From Thermomicrobium sp. CFH 73360 (GTDB taxonomy: Bacteria > Chloroflexota > Chloroflexia > Thermomicrobiales > Thermomicrobiaceae), in NCBI RefSeq assembly GCF_023806465.1, contig NZ_JAMSLS010000001.1, forward strand, positions 496,001 to 560,000: a stretch of DNA of 64,000 bases, written 5' to 3'. The notes under the pieces were generated by a model. The model was not told where the DNA came from. It did not search any database and was given only the letters and a program-made list of their open reading frames with translations. Position 1 is the first letter of the stretch. Each line of letters starts with the position of its first letter. The position numbers and the translations under genes are program-made. Below are positions 54,889 through 64,000 of the stretch, piece after piece.

Positions 54889-55109
54889 GGGAGCGCTCCT
54901 TTCATCCCTTCGGCACCATCATACCCTGCGCATTGATCAGTTTCTCATCGCCTTCCCTTGGCGTCCAGAGCAATGTGGTATTGCCTCGTCCTTCGGTCTG
55001 AGCACGTCAGCGGCCCCGTCTGCCAGGACCAACAGCGGCAGACAAACTCGGCATCCGTCTGTTGTGTATCCTCTCCGATGAGTAACCGCTTGGTCGAGGC
55101 TTCAGGACG

Positions 55110-57635
55110 ATGGCGCGACACAGGCACAAGAAGCGAACGCCGGGAAGGGGCGGCCGAACCAATGGGAACGGACGTCGTCCGGCAAACGGGACGGCGGTGA
55201 TCCTCGCGCGCCGACGGCGAGCCCGGCAGCGCCATCCTGTGGTCAATACACTCCTCCGTATCGCTGCGGTACTCGGGATGACGCTCGCCTTATTGGCATT
55301 TGTCGGTGCTGGGGTCGCCGCGGCAGCTGGTTATCTTGGTTGGTCTGCTTTGACCGCAGATCTTCCCTCCCCCGACCGCTTTGAGGCACTGGAGTTCCAG
55401 ACCACGAAGATCTACGATCGCAACTGGGTACTCCTCAGCGAGGTGACCGACCCCGCGACTGGTTGGCGGACCGCCATTAGCTATGAGGAACTGATGGATC
55501 ACATCCGCCAACAGCGGAACGATCCGAACAAACCACATCGTGCTTGGATTGTCGATGCGACTATTGCCGCGGAAGACCAGACGTTCTGGACGAACCCAGG
55601 AGTGGAGCCCCGCGCGATCCTGCGCAGTCTTATCTTCAACCTCAGCGGCGAGAGCACCAGCGGCGCGTCGACGATCACCCAGCAGCTTGTGCGCATGCTG
55701 TATCCCGAGACAATCGGCACTGAGCGCACGTATCGCCGCAAGATCCGTGAGGCGATTATGGCCATCCGCTTCACGCAGCGCTACTCAAAGCAAGAGATCC
55801 TCATGATGTACCTCAATAACGTTTATTATGGGAACCGTGCATATGGGATCGACGCGGCGGCACAAGCCTACTTCAATAAGTTTGCCTGGGAACTCTCGCT
55901 CGCCGAGGCCTCGATGCTGGCTGGTCTCCCCCAGGCCCCGAGTGTCTATGACCCCACGAAGAATTTCGAGCTCGCCAAGGCACGCCAGCGCTATGTCTTG
56001 GACCGTATGGTTGAGCTCGGCATGATCACGCGCGCCGAAGCGGATCAAGCCTTTGCGGAGCCGCTCTACCCACAAAGCCGCGAGGGGCGTTACAACAAGG
56101 CCCCCCACTTTGTCAACTTCGTCCTGGACTATTTGGAGACGAAATACGGGCCCGCGGCAGTCTATCGCGGCGGCCTCATGGTACGTACAACCCTTGATCT
56201 GTCCGCTCAGCAGGCGGCCGAAGAGATTGTCAAGCGTCGCGTCCAGCAGCTCGCTCCCTACCGTGTGGATAATGGCGCTCTTGTGGCGATGCTTCCCTGG
56301 AGCGGTGAGATTATCGCTATGGTTGGCAGCGCCGACTTCTATGACGACACGATCGATGGCCAATTCAACGTGACCACGGCTGAGCGTCAACCAGGATCTG
56401 CAATCAAGCCGATCACCTACCTTGCGGCCTTCGAGAAGGCTGGCTGGTATCCAGGAACCGTCGTCTTCGACTACGCCAAGGTTTGGAACATCCCTGGTTT
56501 CGGCAGATACGAACCGAAGAATGCCACTGGTCAACATTTCGGCGCGATCACCGTGCGGGAGGCACTTGCCAACTCGCTGAATATTCCCGCCTTGCAGGCA
56601 ATTGAGGTTGTCGGTGTCCCAGCCATGATTGACATGGCACACCGGCTGGGTATCAAGACCGGGTTCTGGCGCGACCCGAGCTACTATGGCCTCTCAATTA
56701 CGCTCGGTGGCGGTGAAGTTTCACTCCTCGAACTGACGAACGCCTATGCAACGATCGCGAATAACGGGAAATACGTGCCCTACAATCCCATCCTGGAAAT
56801 CATTGCACCAGGCAATAACCGCATCTACCAGCTTGACCGTGCAAGAACGCTCGAGCAAGCTCCCCAGGTGGTTCGTCCGGAGTACGCCTATCTCATCACG
56901 GACATTCTCTCCGATAATAAAGCGCGCGCCATAATCTTCGGCCTCAATAACCCGCTCGTCCTCCCCGAACTCGACAATCGACCCGTCGCGGCCAAGACGG
57001 GTACGAGCGAGGACGCACGGGACCTCTGGACGGTCGGCTACACGACTGACATCGTCGTCGGCGTGTGGGTGGGGAGAACCGATAACCAGCCAACCCGAGG
57101 ACTCGACGGAATTTCCAGCGCGGCGTTGATCTGGCACGACTTCATGGTGAAAATTCATCAACACCCGCAACTTGCGAAAACCCTCCTCGGTCCGGATGGA
57201 CAACCGATTCCGGTCGAGTTTCAACGTCCGCCGGGCATCGTGGAGGTTCAGGTTTGCGCAGCAACCGGTAAACGCCCGATTCGTGGAGCGAGGACTGTCA
57301 CAGAGCTGAGTGTGCGAGATGGGCCGCCACGACTCCGCTGCAATCAGGCCTCCGAGTATGAGCTGCGCGAGCTCCGCGCAGCCCTCGCGACCCCGAAGGG
57401 CATGACAGGACGCGGCTTAAGTTCGCTTCAGGCTTATGCAGCGATGGTGGGGGTGGGGCCACGCATCGAGATTCTGCAGCCGACCCCAACCCCAGTAACG
57501 GGTGAGTCGAACAGTCCAGCAGAAGGGACCGGAACCCCAAGCTTCTATCCGACATCACCTGGTCCGGGTTCGTCTCCCCCTGCTCCAGCCCCTCCAACGC
57601 TCCCAGGAAAGCCTCCCAGTTCAGCGAACCCGTAA
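55110..57635 (+). CDS. Class A penicillin-binding protein (PBP1A-like)
   Basis: This bifunctional peptidoglycan glycosyltransferase/transpeptidase has 841 residues: a very basic cytoplasmic N-terminus, one membrane helix (about 48-76), a GT51 domain with AAEDQTFWTNPG, SGASTITQQLVRML and YLNNVYYGN, then the transpeptidase. Active-site motifs are SAIK in QRQPGSAIKPITY-like QPGSAIKP, SLN (ANSLNIPALQ) and KTGTSEDAR. The C-terminal tail is low-complexity and Pro/Thr/Ser-rich. It acts on the outer membrane face in wall elongation. It is a single gene; no strong promoter pair was seen in the 220 bases before it. Confidence 0.94.
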   Translation: MARHRHKKRTPGRGGRTNGNGRRPANGTAVILARRRRARQRHPVVNTLLRIAAVLGMTLALLAFVGAGVAAAAGYLGWSALTADLPSPDRFEALEFQTTKIYDRNWVLLSEVTDPATGWRTAISYEELMDHIRQQRNDPNKPHRAWIVDATIAAEDQTFWTNPGVEPRAILRSLIFNLSGESTSGASTITQQLVRMLYPETIGTERTYRRKIREAIMAIRFTQRYSKQEILMMYLNNVYYGNRAYGIDAAAQAYFNKFAWELSLAEASMLAGLPQAPSVYDPTKNFELAKARQRYVLDRMVELGMITRAEADQAFAEPLYPQSREGRYNKAPHFVNFVLDYLETKYGPAAVYRGGLMVRTTLDLSAQQAAEEIVKRRVQQLAPYRVDNGALVAMLPWSGEIIAMVGSADFYDDTIDGQFNVTTAERQPGSAIKPITYLAAFEKAGWYPGTVVFDYAKVWNIPGFGRYEPKNATGQHFGAITVREALANSLNIPALQAIEVVGVPAMIDMAHRLGIKTGFWRDPSYYGLSITLGGGEVSLLELTNAYATIANNGKYVPYNPILEIIAPGNNRIYQLDRARTLEQAPQVVRPEYAYLITDILSDNKARAIIFGLNNPLVLPELDNRPVAAKTGTSEDARDLWTVGYTTDIVVGVWVGRTDNQPTRGLDGISSAALIWHDFMVKIHQHPQLAKTLLGPDGQPIPVEFQRPPGIVEVQVCAATGKRPIRGARTVTELSVRDGPPRLRCNQASEYELRELRAALATPKGMTGRGLSSLQAYAAMVGVGPRIEILQPTPTPVTGESNSPAEGTGTPSFYPTSPGPGSSPPAPAPPTLPGKPPSSANP

Positions 57636-57696
57636 CGCGCATGCGTTCACCCGCGACTTTCACCGACAGCAATTGCGCTCACCCTGCACGCTCTCC

Positions 57697-57736
57697 GGCC
57701 GTTTTGTACACGGCCAGGGCGCGATCGTGGGATCGC
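57697..57736 (+). terminator. Tandem hairpins after the PBP gene
   Basis: GGCCGT (57697-57702) pairs with ACGGCC (57710-57715) around TTTGTAC. GCGATC (57721-57726) pairs with GATCGC (57731-57736) around GTGG. Both lie between the PBP stop and the nuo promoter. There is no T tract, so the termination role is tentative. Confidence 0.4.
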
Positions 57737-57805
57737 TTCAAGAACTGGGAAGAGCAACCGTGCGCGCTGACCACCGCTAGGAATGCTGCGCAACCTCCCT
57801 GGTCG

Positions 57806-57814
57806 TGCTATCCT
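57806..57814 (+). promoter_or_regulatory. Extended -10 element before nuoA
   Basis: TGCTATCCT has the TGn extension followed by TATCCT, 43 bases before the nuoA GTG. No good -35 accompanies it, as is usual for extended -10 promoters. Confidence 0.35.
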
Positions 57815-57857
57815 TCACAAACGGACGGGGAGGGGTAGACGAGAGCGAGGTGCATCG

Positions 57858-58217
57858 GTGTCGCTCGTCGATTACGCAGTCATCGGGTTGCTCGTTCTCA
57901 CTAGTACAGTGATGGGGACGGTCCTTATCCTCGTTGGTCACTTTGTTCGGCCGCGCAAGCCGACGCCAGCCAAGCTCCAACCGTATGAATCGGGAGTCCC
58001 GGATGTAAACCCACCCCGCGGCCGCATCACGCCACGCTTCTATCTTGTGGCCCTCCTCTTTGTGGTCTTTGACGTCGAAGCGATCTTCATTTATCCCTGG
58101 GCGGTCGCCTTCGACGCATTGGCGCTTTATGGCTTTCTCCAAGCCGCGCTGTTCGTTGGGATCCTGCTCATTGGGCTCCTCTACGAATGGCGGAAAGGAG
58201 CCCTGGAATGGGTATGA
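57858..58217 (+). CDS. nuoA: NADH-quinone oxidoreductase subunit A
   Basis: This small membrane subunit at the base of Complex I has 119 residues and three helices. The conserved loop is [18 protein letters not shown], then [24 protein letters not shown], the subunit A signature. GTG 57858 was chosen over the longer frame because length then matches the family (~120) and GAGG lies 7 bases before it. It overlaps nuoB by 10 bp. Confidence 0.93.
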   Translation: MSLVDYAVIGLLVLTSTVMGTVLILVGHFVRPRKPTPAKLQPYESGVPDVNPPRGRITPRFYLVALLFVVFDVEAIFIYPWAVAFDALALYGFLQAALFVGILLIGLLYEWRKGALEWV

Positions 58218-58777
58218 GCACGGTACAGAGTCACCCCAACATCATCACCACCACGGCAGACTGGGTCTTCAGCTGGGCTCGGCGCTCTAGCCTCTGGTGG
58301 CTTCAGTTTGGACTTGCTTGCTGTGCCATTGAGATGATCAGCTCGGCCATGCCACGCTTCGACCTCGCCGAGCGCTTTGGCATGCTCTACCGTGCCTCTC
58401 CGCGCCAAGCTGACCTCATGATTGTGGCCGGCACGGTGACGAAGAAGATGGCACCGGTCGTGCGCCAGCTCTATGACCAGATGGCCGATCCGAAGTGGGT
58501 GATCAGTATGGGGAGCTGCGCCAACGTCGGTGGGCCATTCGATACCTACGCGGTTGTGCAAGGTGTGGACCAGGTCATCCCGGTCGATATCTATGTTCCC
58601 GGTTGTCCACCCGTCCCGGAAGCACTCTACTATGGCGTTCTGGAGCTACAGAACCGCATTATCCGCTATGAGCGGCTGAAGCAGCGGTACGGGCTCGAAG
58701 CTGCAGAGGCGGACCGCCAAGAGCAGCGTGAGGCTGCCCGCGCTGCACTCGGCCCACGCTCGTCGGGAGCGCGATGA
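58208..58777 (+). CDS. nuoB: NADH-quinone oxidoreductase subunit B
   Basis: NuoB binds the terminal N2 [4Fe-4S] cluster that passes electrons to quinone. In the 189 residues the four ligands are visible: the CC pair in [20 protein letters not shown], and [12 protein letters not shown]. The C-terminal tail is rich in Glu, Arg and Ala and likely disordered. ATG 58208 has GGAG 7 bases upstream; ATG 58214 is an alternative overlapping the nuoA stop. Confidence 0.95.
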   Translation: MGMSTVQSHPNIITTTADWVFSWARRSSLWWLQFGLACCAIEMISSAMPRFDLAERFGMLYRASPRQADLMIVAGTVTKKMAPVVRQLYDQMADPKWVISMGSCANVGGPFDTYAVVQGVDQVIPVDIYVPGCPPVPEALYYGVLELQNRIIRYERLKQRYGLEAAEADRQEQREAARAALGPRSSGAR

Positions 58778-59391
58778 TGAGCGAGCCGCGACCGGTCCCA
58801 GCGCCGACGGCGACAAGTCCGTGGGACACGACCGGATACTGGGGGCCAACCGACCCTGAGCAGCACCCCGCGGTCCGTCTGATTCGCGAGCGCTTTCCGG
58901 ACGCCCTCCGCGAGGCGACCGTCTTCCGTGACGAGATGACGATCCGCGTCGATCGACGCGCTTTGCGTGACGTTGTCGAGTTCCTTCGGACACATCCGGA
59001 GCTCCGCTACAACCACCTGACCGACATCACCGCGGTTGATATGCTCTACCTGCGTGAGCGACCACGCTTCGATGTCGTCGTCCAGCTCTACTCGATTCCA
59101 CGTCGTCAGCGACTGCGGGTGAAATGCGGCGTCGACGACGGAGAGACAGTTCCCTCCCTCGTGCCAATCTTTGCTGGAGCCAATTGGCTCGAGCGCGAGT
59201 GTTACGACATGTTCGGCATCATCTTCGAAGGACATCCGGATCTTCGCCGTATCCTCCTGCCCGAGGATTGGGATGAGGGCCATCCCTTACGCAAGGACTA
59301 TCCGTTGCGCGGGTACCGCGACTATGTTCAGCCCGGCTTTGAATCGCCCGCACCGCGGATCCGCGGCACGCTGCGGAGGCCAGGGCCATGA
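58774..59391 (+). CDS. nuoC: NADH-quinone oxidoreductase subunit C
   Basis: NuoC is the 30-kDa peripheral-arm subunit packing against NuoD. The 205 residues end in the diagnostic segment [20 protein letters not shown] and [19 protein letters not shown]. The first ~30 residues are a Pro/Thr-rich extension. NuoC and NuoD are separate genes here. ATG 58774 overlaps the nuoB stop. Confidence 0.94.
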   Translation: MMSEPRPVPAPTATSPWDTTGYWGPTDPEQHPAVRLIRERFPDALREATVFRDEMTIRVDRRALRDVVEFLRTHPELRYNHLTDITAVDMLYLRERPRFDVVVQLYSIPRRQRLRVKCGVDDGETVPSLVPIFAGANWLERECYDMFGIIFEGHPDLRRILLPEDWDEGHPLRKDYPLRGYRDYVQPGFESPAPRIRGTLRRPGP

Positions 59392-60617
59392 TCGACTTTT
59401 CACAGTCCACGCCGGTTATCCTGAGCGAAGTCCGGCAGCTCACTCCGACACGACGTGAGCTTGTTCTCAACATGGGGCCACAACATCCGAGTACGCACGG
59501 GGTGCTGCGCATCCGCCTCACTCTCGAGGGTGAGACGGTGATCGCCTGCGACCCCGTCATTGGCTACCTGCACCGTGGAGTCGAGAAGCTCGGCGAGTCA
59601 CACCGCTACGCCCAGTTTGTGCCATGGACAGACCGAACGGATTACGTCGCTGCGCCCTCAAACAACCTCGGATACGTGCTCGCCGTCGAGAAGCTCTGTG
59701 GTATCCAAGCTCCGGAGCGTGCGCAATACTGGCGGATGATCATGGCCGAGCTCACACGCTTAGCCTCGCACCTCGTCTGGCTCGGCACGCATGCGCTCGA
59801 TATCGGCGCTCTTTCCGTTTCCCTGTACACGTTCCGTGACCGTGAACTGATCCTCGACATCTTCGAGAAGTTCTGTGGTGCGCGACTGACAACCAATATG
59901 ATGGAGATTGGCGGGTTCTCGCGGGAGATCCCGCCGGAGCTCCCCGAGATGGTGCGGGAGTTCTGTCGTTACTTTCCCAAGGCGATTCAGCAGTACGAGG
60001 ATCTATTAACGGAGAATCCGATCTGGCTCGCCCGCACCAAGGGGGTCGGGATCATCGAGCCAGACGTTGCCATCAACTATGGCCTGACCGGTGCCTGCCT
60101 TCGCGGCTCTGGCGTCAACTATGACGTCCGCAAGGCGATGCCGTATCTCCTTTACGACCGCGTCGAGTTCGATGTTCCCCTGGGCACACACGGTGACGTC
60201 TATGACAGGTACCTCGTACGCATCGAGGAGATGCGCCAGTCGATTCGCATTATTGAGCAGTGCCTCGAGCAGGTACCGACCGATGGACCGCTCATGGCCT
60301 ACGAGTCGCAGTACGTCATCCCACCGCACAAGAACGTGATGACGACGGCCGAGGACATGCAGCGGCATTTTATCTGGGTGATTAAGGGATTTAGCCCCCC
60401 GAAGGGCGAGGTCTATCACGCGGTTGAGCACTCGAAGGGGGAGCTCGGCTATTACATCGTCAGCGATGGGAGCCCGATCCCCTATCGTCTGCGTATTCGG
60501 AGCCCGGATTTCGTCAATCTCCAGTCGCTCCCGTATATGGCGCAGGGCGCGATGCTTGCCGACATTGTCGCTCTCATCGGAACGATTGACATCGTGCTCG
60601 GATCGGTCGACCGCTGA
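59388..60617 (+). CDS. nuoD: NADH-quinone oxidoreductase subunit D
   Basis: NuoD is the 49-kDa subunit forming the quinone pocket with NuoB. The 409 residues show [36 protein letters not shown] and the end motif [12 protein letters not shown]. The histidine of the HPSTHG loop and the Tyr in the TDRTDYV region, which contact quinone, are present. ATG 59388 overlaps the nuoC stop. nuoE, nuoF and nuoG do not follow; nuoH is next, 30 bp downstream. Confidence 0.96.
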   Translation: MIDFSQSTPVILSEVRQLTPTRRELVLNMGPQHPSTHGVLRIRLTLEGETVIACDPVIGYLHRGVEKLGESHRYAQFVPWTDRTDYVAAPSNNLGYVLAVEKLCGIQAPERAQYWRMIMAELTRLASHLVWLGTHALDIGALSVSLYTFRDRELILDIFEKFCGARLTTNMMEIGGFSREIPPELPEMVREFCRYFPKAIQQYEDLLTENPIWLARTKGVGIIEPDVAINYGLTGACLRGSGVNYDVRKAMPYLLYDRVEFDVPLGTHGDVYDRYLVRIEEMRQSIRIIEQCLEQVPTDGPLMAYESQYVIPPHKNVMTTAEDMQRHFIWVIKGFSPPKGEVYHAVEHSKGELGYYIVSDGSPIPYRLRIRSPDFVNLQSLPYMAQGAMLADIVALIGTIDIVLGSVDR

Positions 60618-60647
60618 CGGTGGGAGACGGGTGAGGCGACGGAAGCG

Positions 60648-61673
60648 ATGGACTGGCAGCGACTGCTGGTGAGCTATTTTGTGGGCTTTGTACTGCTGAA
60701 CGTGCTGCTCGGCCTTATGGCTTACATGACGTGGTTTGAGCGGCGCGTCCTGGCACGGATGCAACATCGGGTCGGGCCGAACCGCACTGGCCCGTTCGGC
60801 CTCTTGCAACCGATTGCCGACGGGATCAAGCTTCTCGCCAAAGAGGATATCGTCCCGGCCAACGCCGATCGGCTGGTCTTCCTGGTGGCACCGCTTCTCT
60901 CGTTCGCACTTGCACCTCTTGGTGCTGCGGTCATTCCCTTCGGCGAGAGCCTGCACTTGTTCGGCCTTGAGATTCCTCTGCTCGTGGCGGACATCAATGT
61001 TGCAGTGCTCTACGTGCTCGCGCTCGGCTCGATCGGCGTCTACGGCATCATTCTTGGCGGCTATGCGTCTGGCAACCGCTACTCTCTGCTTGGGGCTCTG
61101 CGCTCAACGGCGCAGGTTATTAGCTATGAGCTTGTCCTCGGGCTCTCACTGGTCGGCGTCTTCATCCTCGCCGGATCGTTCAGCCTCCAGGACATCCTGC
61201 GCGAACAGCAGCGGGTACTCGTGATCGGCCCGCTCACCTTGCCAAATTGGTATATCCTCTCCCAGCCGCTCGCCTTCGCGTTATTCCTCATCGCAGCAGT
61301 GGCCGAGACGAATCGCGCACCTTTCGACCTCCCGGAAGCTGAGACTGAGCTTGTGGCTGGATACTTCACCGAATACTCTGGCTTCCGCTTTTCTTTCTAC
61401 TTTTTGGCCGAATACATTAACATGATCGTTGTCTCGCTCCTGGCAGGAACGCTGTTCGTGGGCGGCATTGACGGGCCATTCGCTGACGGTGTCTGGTGGC
61501 TTGCACTCAAAGCGCTGTTTTTCCTGTTCTTCTATGTCTGGCTTCGGGCAACCCTACCGCGATTCCGGTATGACCAACTGATGGGGCTCGCCTGGAAGGT
61601 GTTGTTGCCTCTCGCACTCCTCAACATCGGGCTGACTGGACTCGTGCGCCTCTGGGGAATTGGGGCACTGTGA
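60648..61673 (+). CDS. nuoH: NADH-quinone oxidoreductase subunit H
   Basis: NuoH is the ND1 subunit linking the quinone site with the proton channels. The 341-residue protein has about eight helices and includes [57 protein letters not shown] (the conserved glutamate-rich loop) and [16 protein letters not shown] 60648 starts 30 bp after nuoD. The usual nuoI gene does not follow; nuoJ does. Confidence 0.95.
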   Translation: MDWQRLLVSYFVGFVLLNVLLGLMAYMTWFERRVLARMQHRVGPNRTGPFGLLQPIADGIKLLAKEDIVPANADRLVFLVAPLLSFALAPLGAAVIPFGESLHLFGLEIPLLVADINVAVLYVLALGSIGVYGIILGGYASGNRYSLLGALRSTAQVISYELVLGLSLVGVFILAGSFSLQDILREQQRVLVIGPLTLPNWYILSQPLAFALFLIAAVAETNRAPFDLPEAETELVAGYFTEYSGFRFSFYFLAEYINMIVVSLLAGTLFVGGIDGPFADGVWWLALKALFFLFFYVWLRATLPRFRYDQLMGLAWKVLLPLALLNIGLTGLVRLWGIGAL

Positions 61674-61698
61674 CGCAAGGGGAGAGGAAGAATCGGGC

Positions 61699-62424
61699 AT
61701 GTCGCTGCAAGTGCTGATCTTCTCCCTACTCGCCTGCGTGAGCATTCTTGGTGCCCTTGGTGTGGTGATCGCGCGCAATCCGGTACACAGCGCCATCGGG
61801 CTCGTACTGTCGTTTCTGAACGTCGCCGCGATCTATCTCATCGCGCGGGCTGAGTTCTTAGCCGTGGTGCAGGTGATCGTCTATGCCGGCGCAGTGATCG
61901 TTCTCGTCGTCTTCGTGACGATGCTCGTTCATCCTGATGACCTCCCAGAGTTCCATGGGCGTCGCCCGCTCCGCATCGTGACCGGCCTTGTCCTCGGAGT
62001 GGCCTTGCTGCTCGAAGTGGCCGCGGCCGTCCTCACACGCAGCCTCTCCGGCGCTCCCGGCCCCTGGACCGACGAGGCAGTGGCAGCAGTTGGGGGAAAC
62101 ACTCAGGCGTTAGGGCAGACGCTCTACTCGGACTATATGCTGGCGATTCAGCTCACCGCGCTGCTGCTCCTCGCGGCAACCATCGGCGCGATCGTTCTGG
62201 CACGACCAGAGGCGGTCAGCGAGCGCGTCGCAGCAGCACGACGGACGCTGACGATCTCGCTCGCTCACCCGCGCGGCCTCGACCAGCCGGAGCGCCCGCC
62301 TGCATTGCCGCGACCTTCTGACGGACAGGTCAAGCCGGCAGGCAGTGGCCGGCCAATTGTCTTGGCACGTTCGGCCAATGAGTTCACCGAGCAACCTGCC
62401 TGGGGAGAGTGGAGGACGCCATGA
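61699..62424 (+). CDS. nuoJ: NADH-quinone oxidoreductase subunit J
   Basis: NuoJ is the ND6 membrane subunit. The 241 residues include the motif ARNPVHSAIGLVLSFLNVAAIYL and FLAVVQVIVYAGAVIVLVVFVTML, then two more helices. The C-terminal ~70 residues are a soluble Pro/Arg-rich tail longer than usual. ATG 61699 was chosen because GGAGAGGAAG precedes it and homology begins there. The 3' end overlaps nuoK by 4 bp. Confidence 0.93.
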   Translation: MSLQVLIFSLLACVSILGALGVVIARNPVHSAIGLVLSFLNVAAIYLIARAEFLAVVQVIVYAGAVIVLVVFVTMLVHPDDLPEFHGRRPLRIVTGLVLGVALLLEVAAAVLTRSLSGAPGPWTDEAVAAVGGNTQALGQTLYSDYMLAIQLTALLLLAATIGAIVLARPEAVSERVAAARRTLTISLAHPRGLDQPERPPALPRPSDGQVKPAGSGRPIVLARSANEFTEQPAWGEWRTP

Positions 62425-62729
62425 CTGAACTTTCGGCGACGCACTTTCTCCTCTTGAGTGCGGCGCTCTTCATCATCGGCATGGTCGGTGTCCTGACCCG
62501 GCGCAACATCTTGGTCATTTTCATGTGCATTGAGCTCATGTTGAATGCGGTTAACGTGAGCTTGATCGGCTTTGCGTGGGAACTTCATCAACTGACCGGC
62601 CAGGTTTTTGCGCTCTTCGTCATCGCCATCGCGGCGGCTGAAGCAGTCGTCGGGCTTGGGATCGTGATGGCACTCACCCGCCGAGCCGATACGGTCGACA
62701 TCGACGAACTCCGCCAGCTCCGCGAATGA
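62421..62729 (+). CDS. nuoK: NADH-quinone oxidoreductase subunit K
   Basis: This is the 102-residue ND4L subunit with three helices. The two buried glutamates for proton transfer are in MCIELMLNAVNVSLI and AAAEAVVGLGIVMAL. ATG 62421 has GGAGG 5 bases upstream and overlaps the nuoJ stop. Confidence 0.95.
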   Translation: MTELSATHFLLLSAALFIIGMVGVLTRRNILVIFMCIELMLNAVNVSLIGFAWELHQLTGQVFALFVIAIAAAEAVVGLGIVMALTRRADTVDIDELRQLRE

Positions 62730-62742
62730 ACGGGGAGAAGCG

Positions 62743-64000
62743 ATGGAACGGACAGTCGACTGGCTTGTCGTGATTCCGCTCGCACCACTGCTGGCGGCGG
62801 TAATCAACTTCTTGTTCGGGAAATGGTGGATCCGCCATCGCGCGCATTGGATTGCAGTGCCAGCGGTCGGAGTCTCGTTCCTGACCAGCATCGTTGCGGC
62901 GTGGACAGTGCTCAGCCGCCATGAACGCCTGCATCAGCCGTTGTACACCTGGATCAGAGCGGGTGAATTTCACGTGCCGGTGGAGTTGGTCGCCGACCAA
63001 CTGACGGTGGTGATGCTTCTCGTTGTCACTGGCGTGAGCTTCCTTGTTCACGTCTACTCAATCGGCTACATGCACCATGACCCCGGCTACTATCGCTTCT
63101 TTGCCTGGCTGCCGCTCTTCGTCTTCTCGATGGTGATGCTCGTCCTGGCAAATAACTTTCTCGTGCTCTTCGTCTTCTGGGAGGCGGTTGGGCTGTGCTC
63201 GTATCTCCTCATCGGGTTCTGGTTCCGTCGCCGCTCGGCAGCGGAAGCAGCAAAGAAGGCGTTCGTCGTCAACCGTATCGGTGACTTTGGTTTTGCACTC
63301 GGTATCATGTTGCTCTTCACTAGTCTCCGCACGCTTGATTACCACGCGGTCTTTGAGGCCATACCACAGCTCAGCTCCGGCACCGTGACGGCGATCGCTC
63401 TTCTCCTCTTCACCGGTGCGATCGGCAAGTCCGCGCAACTGCCGCTCTTTGTATGGCTTCCAGACGCTATGGAGGGACCGACCCCGGTTTCGGCCCTGAT
63501 CCACGCAGCAACGATGGTGACCGCCGGCATCTTCATGGTTGCCCGAGCGCATCCGATCTTCCTTGCCTCACCGATCGCTCTGTGGGTTGTCGCAGTGATC
63601 GGCGCACTCACCGCCTTTGTGGCCGCAACAATTGCGACGACGCAGTTCGACATAAAACGCGTGGTGGCCTACTCCACTGTGAGTCAGCTTGGGTATATGG
63701 CACTCGCACTCGGAGTTGGGGCGTGGATCCCCGCCATGTTTCACCTTCTCACGCATGCCTTCTTCAAGGCCCTCCTCTTCCTCGGTTCGGGCGCGGTGAT
63801 GCACGCCATGCACGACGAGCTTGATATGCGCCGCATGGGCGGGCTCAAGCGCTGGATGCCACTCACGTACTGGACGTTTGTGATCGGCGCTGCCGCTAAC
63901 GCCGGCATTGTGCCACTTGCTGGTTTTTGGAGCAAAGACGAAATCCTCGTCGGCGCATGGGTCGGGGGTGCACCGCTGCTCGCACTCGTCGGACTGGTAG
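62743..64000 (+). CDS. nuoL: NADH-quinone oxidoreductase subunit L (3' end outside window)
   Basis: NuoL is the distal antiporter-like proton-pumping subunit. About 419 residues of the usual ~620-650 are visible. They include FWEAVGLCSYLLIGFW, KKAFVVNRIGDFGFALG, GKSAQLPLFVWLPDAMEGPTP-type KSAQLPLFVWLPDAM, PVSALIHAATMVTAGI, STVSQLGYMAL and HAFFKALLFLGSG. The pumping lysines in KSAQLPL and HAFFKAL are present. ATG 62743 lies 13 bp after nuoK with GGGGAGAAG before it. The frame stays open to the window end. Confidence 0.93.
   Translation, partial: MERTVDWLVVIPLAPLLAAVINFLFGKWWIRHRAHWIAVPAVGVSFLTSIVAAWTVLSRHERLHQPLYTWIRAGEFHVPVELVADQLTVVMLLVVTGVSFLVHVYSIGYMHHDPGYYRFFAWLPLFVFSMVMLVLANNFLVLFVFWEAVGLCSYLLIGFWFRRRSAAEAAKKAFVVNRIGDFGFALGIMLLFTSLRTLDYHAVFEAIPQLSSGTVTAIALLLFTGAIGKSAQLPLFVWLPDAMEGPTPVSALIHAATMVTAGIFMVARAHPIFLASPIALWVVAVIGALTAFVAATIATTQFDIKRVVAYSTVSQLGYMALALGVGAWIPAMFHLLTHAFFKALLFLGSGAVMHAMHDELDMRRMGGLKRWMPLTYWTFVIGAAANAGIVPLAGFWSKDEILVGAWVGGAPLLALVGLV

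Noticed and set aside
1-64000. CRISPR arrays, insertion sequences, prophage genes, rRNA or tRNA genes
   Set aside because: No regularly spaced repeats, transposase motifs, integrase motifs or RNA gene structures were seen while reading both strands.

Overview
The window is a gene-dense, high-GC bacterial chromosome segment. Gene content and protein style point to a thermophilic Chloroflexota of the class Thermomicrobia (Thermomicrobium/Sphaerobacter type). The grounds are the compact dcw cluster, the four-cysteine L28, L,D-transpeptidase and lipoprotein architectures common in that phylum, a PI-synthase-like plus PimA-like gene pair, and menaquinone plus Complex I genes. This is inferred from gene content alone; no search was run. 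I saw no tRNA, rRNA, CRISPR array or insertion sequence.

Layout. 1-5.7 kb: prfA (5' end outside the window), prmC, rpmB (opposite strand), recG and an MqnA-like protein. 5.7-8.6 kb (minus): a flavin reductase-like protein and two family-4 glycosyltransferases. 8.7-9.1 kb: trxA with a clear promoter. 9.1-24.9 kb (minus): a long overlapping operon mraZ-rsmH-ftsL-ftsI-murF-mraY-murD-ftsW-murC-murB-ddl-ftsQ-ftsZ-nrdR, followed by a membrane-anchored C39-like protein. The operon starts at a recognisable promoter with four 10-bp-spaced MraZ boxes. murE, murG and ftsA are missing from their usual places.

25.7-29.1 kb (plus): five unrecognised exported or membrane proteins forming a probable operon. 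29.4-31.0 kb (minus): methylmalonyl-CoA mutase large subunit. 31.5-38.7 kb (plus): a USP-USP-CBS-CBS sensor protein and two tandem paralogous P-type ATPases with altered ion-site residues. These are followed on the other strand by the frameshifted remains of a Na+/Ca2+ exchanger. 39.7-42.2 kb (minus): two complete malic enzyme modules fused in one 837-residue chain, the first having lost its metal-binding residues.

42.5-47.2 kb (minus): a menaquinone operon menB-menA-menC-(membrane protein)-menE. 47.8-54.9 kb (minus): a lipoprotein, an L,D-transpeptidase, then LysM lipoprotein, DUF3006, a ComEC-like metallo-beta-lactamase, a PgsA-like synthase, a PimA-like mannosyltransferase and a PRC-barrel protein. 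A 57-codon membrane ORF lies between the last two on the plus strand. 55.1-57.6 kb (plus): a class A penicillin-binding protein. 57.9-64.0 kb (plus): nuoABCD-H-JKL, with nuoEFG and nuoI absent; nuoL runs off the end.

Together the genes cover translation termination, septal and lateral wall synthesis, envelope lipids, quinone synthesis and the NADH dehydrogenase that would use the quinone. The least explained parts are the five-gene exported island, the malic enzyme fusion, the ATPase pair and the C39-like gene after nrdR.
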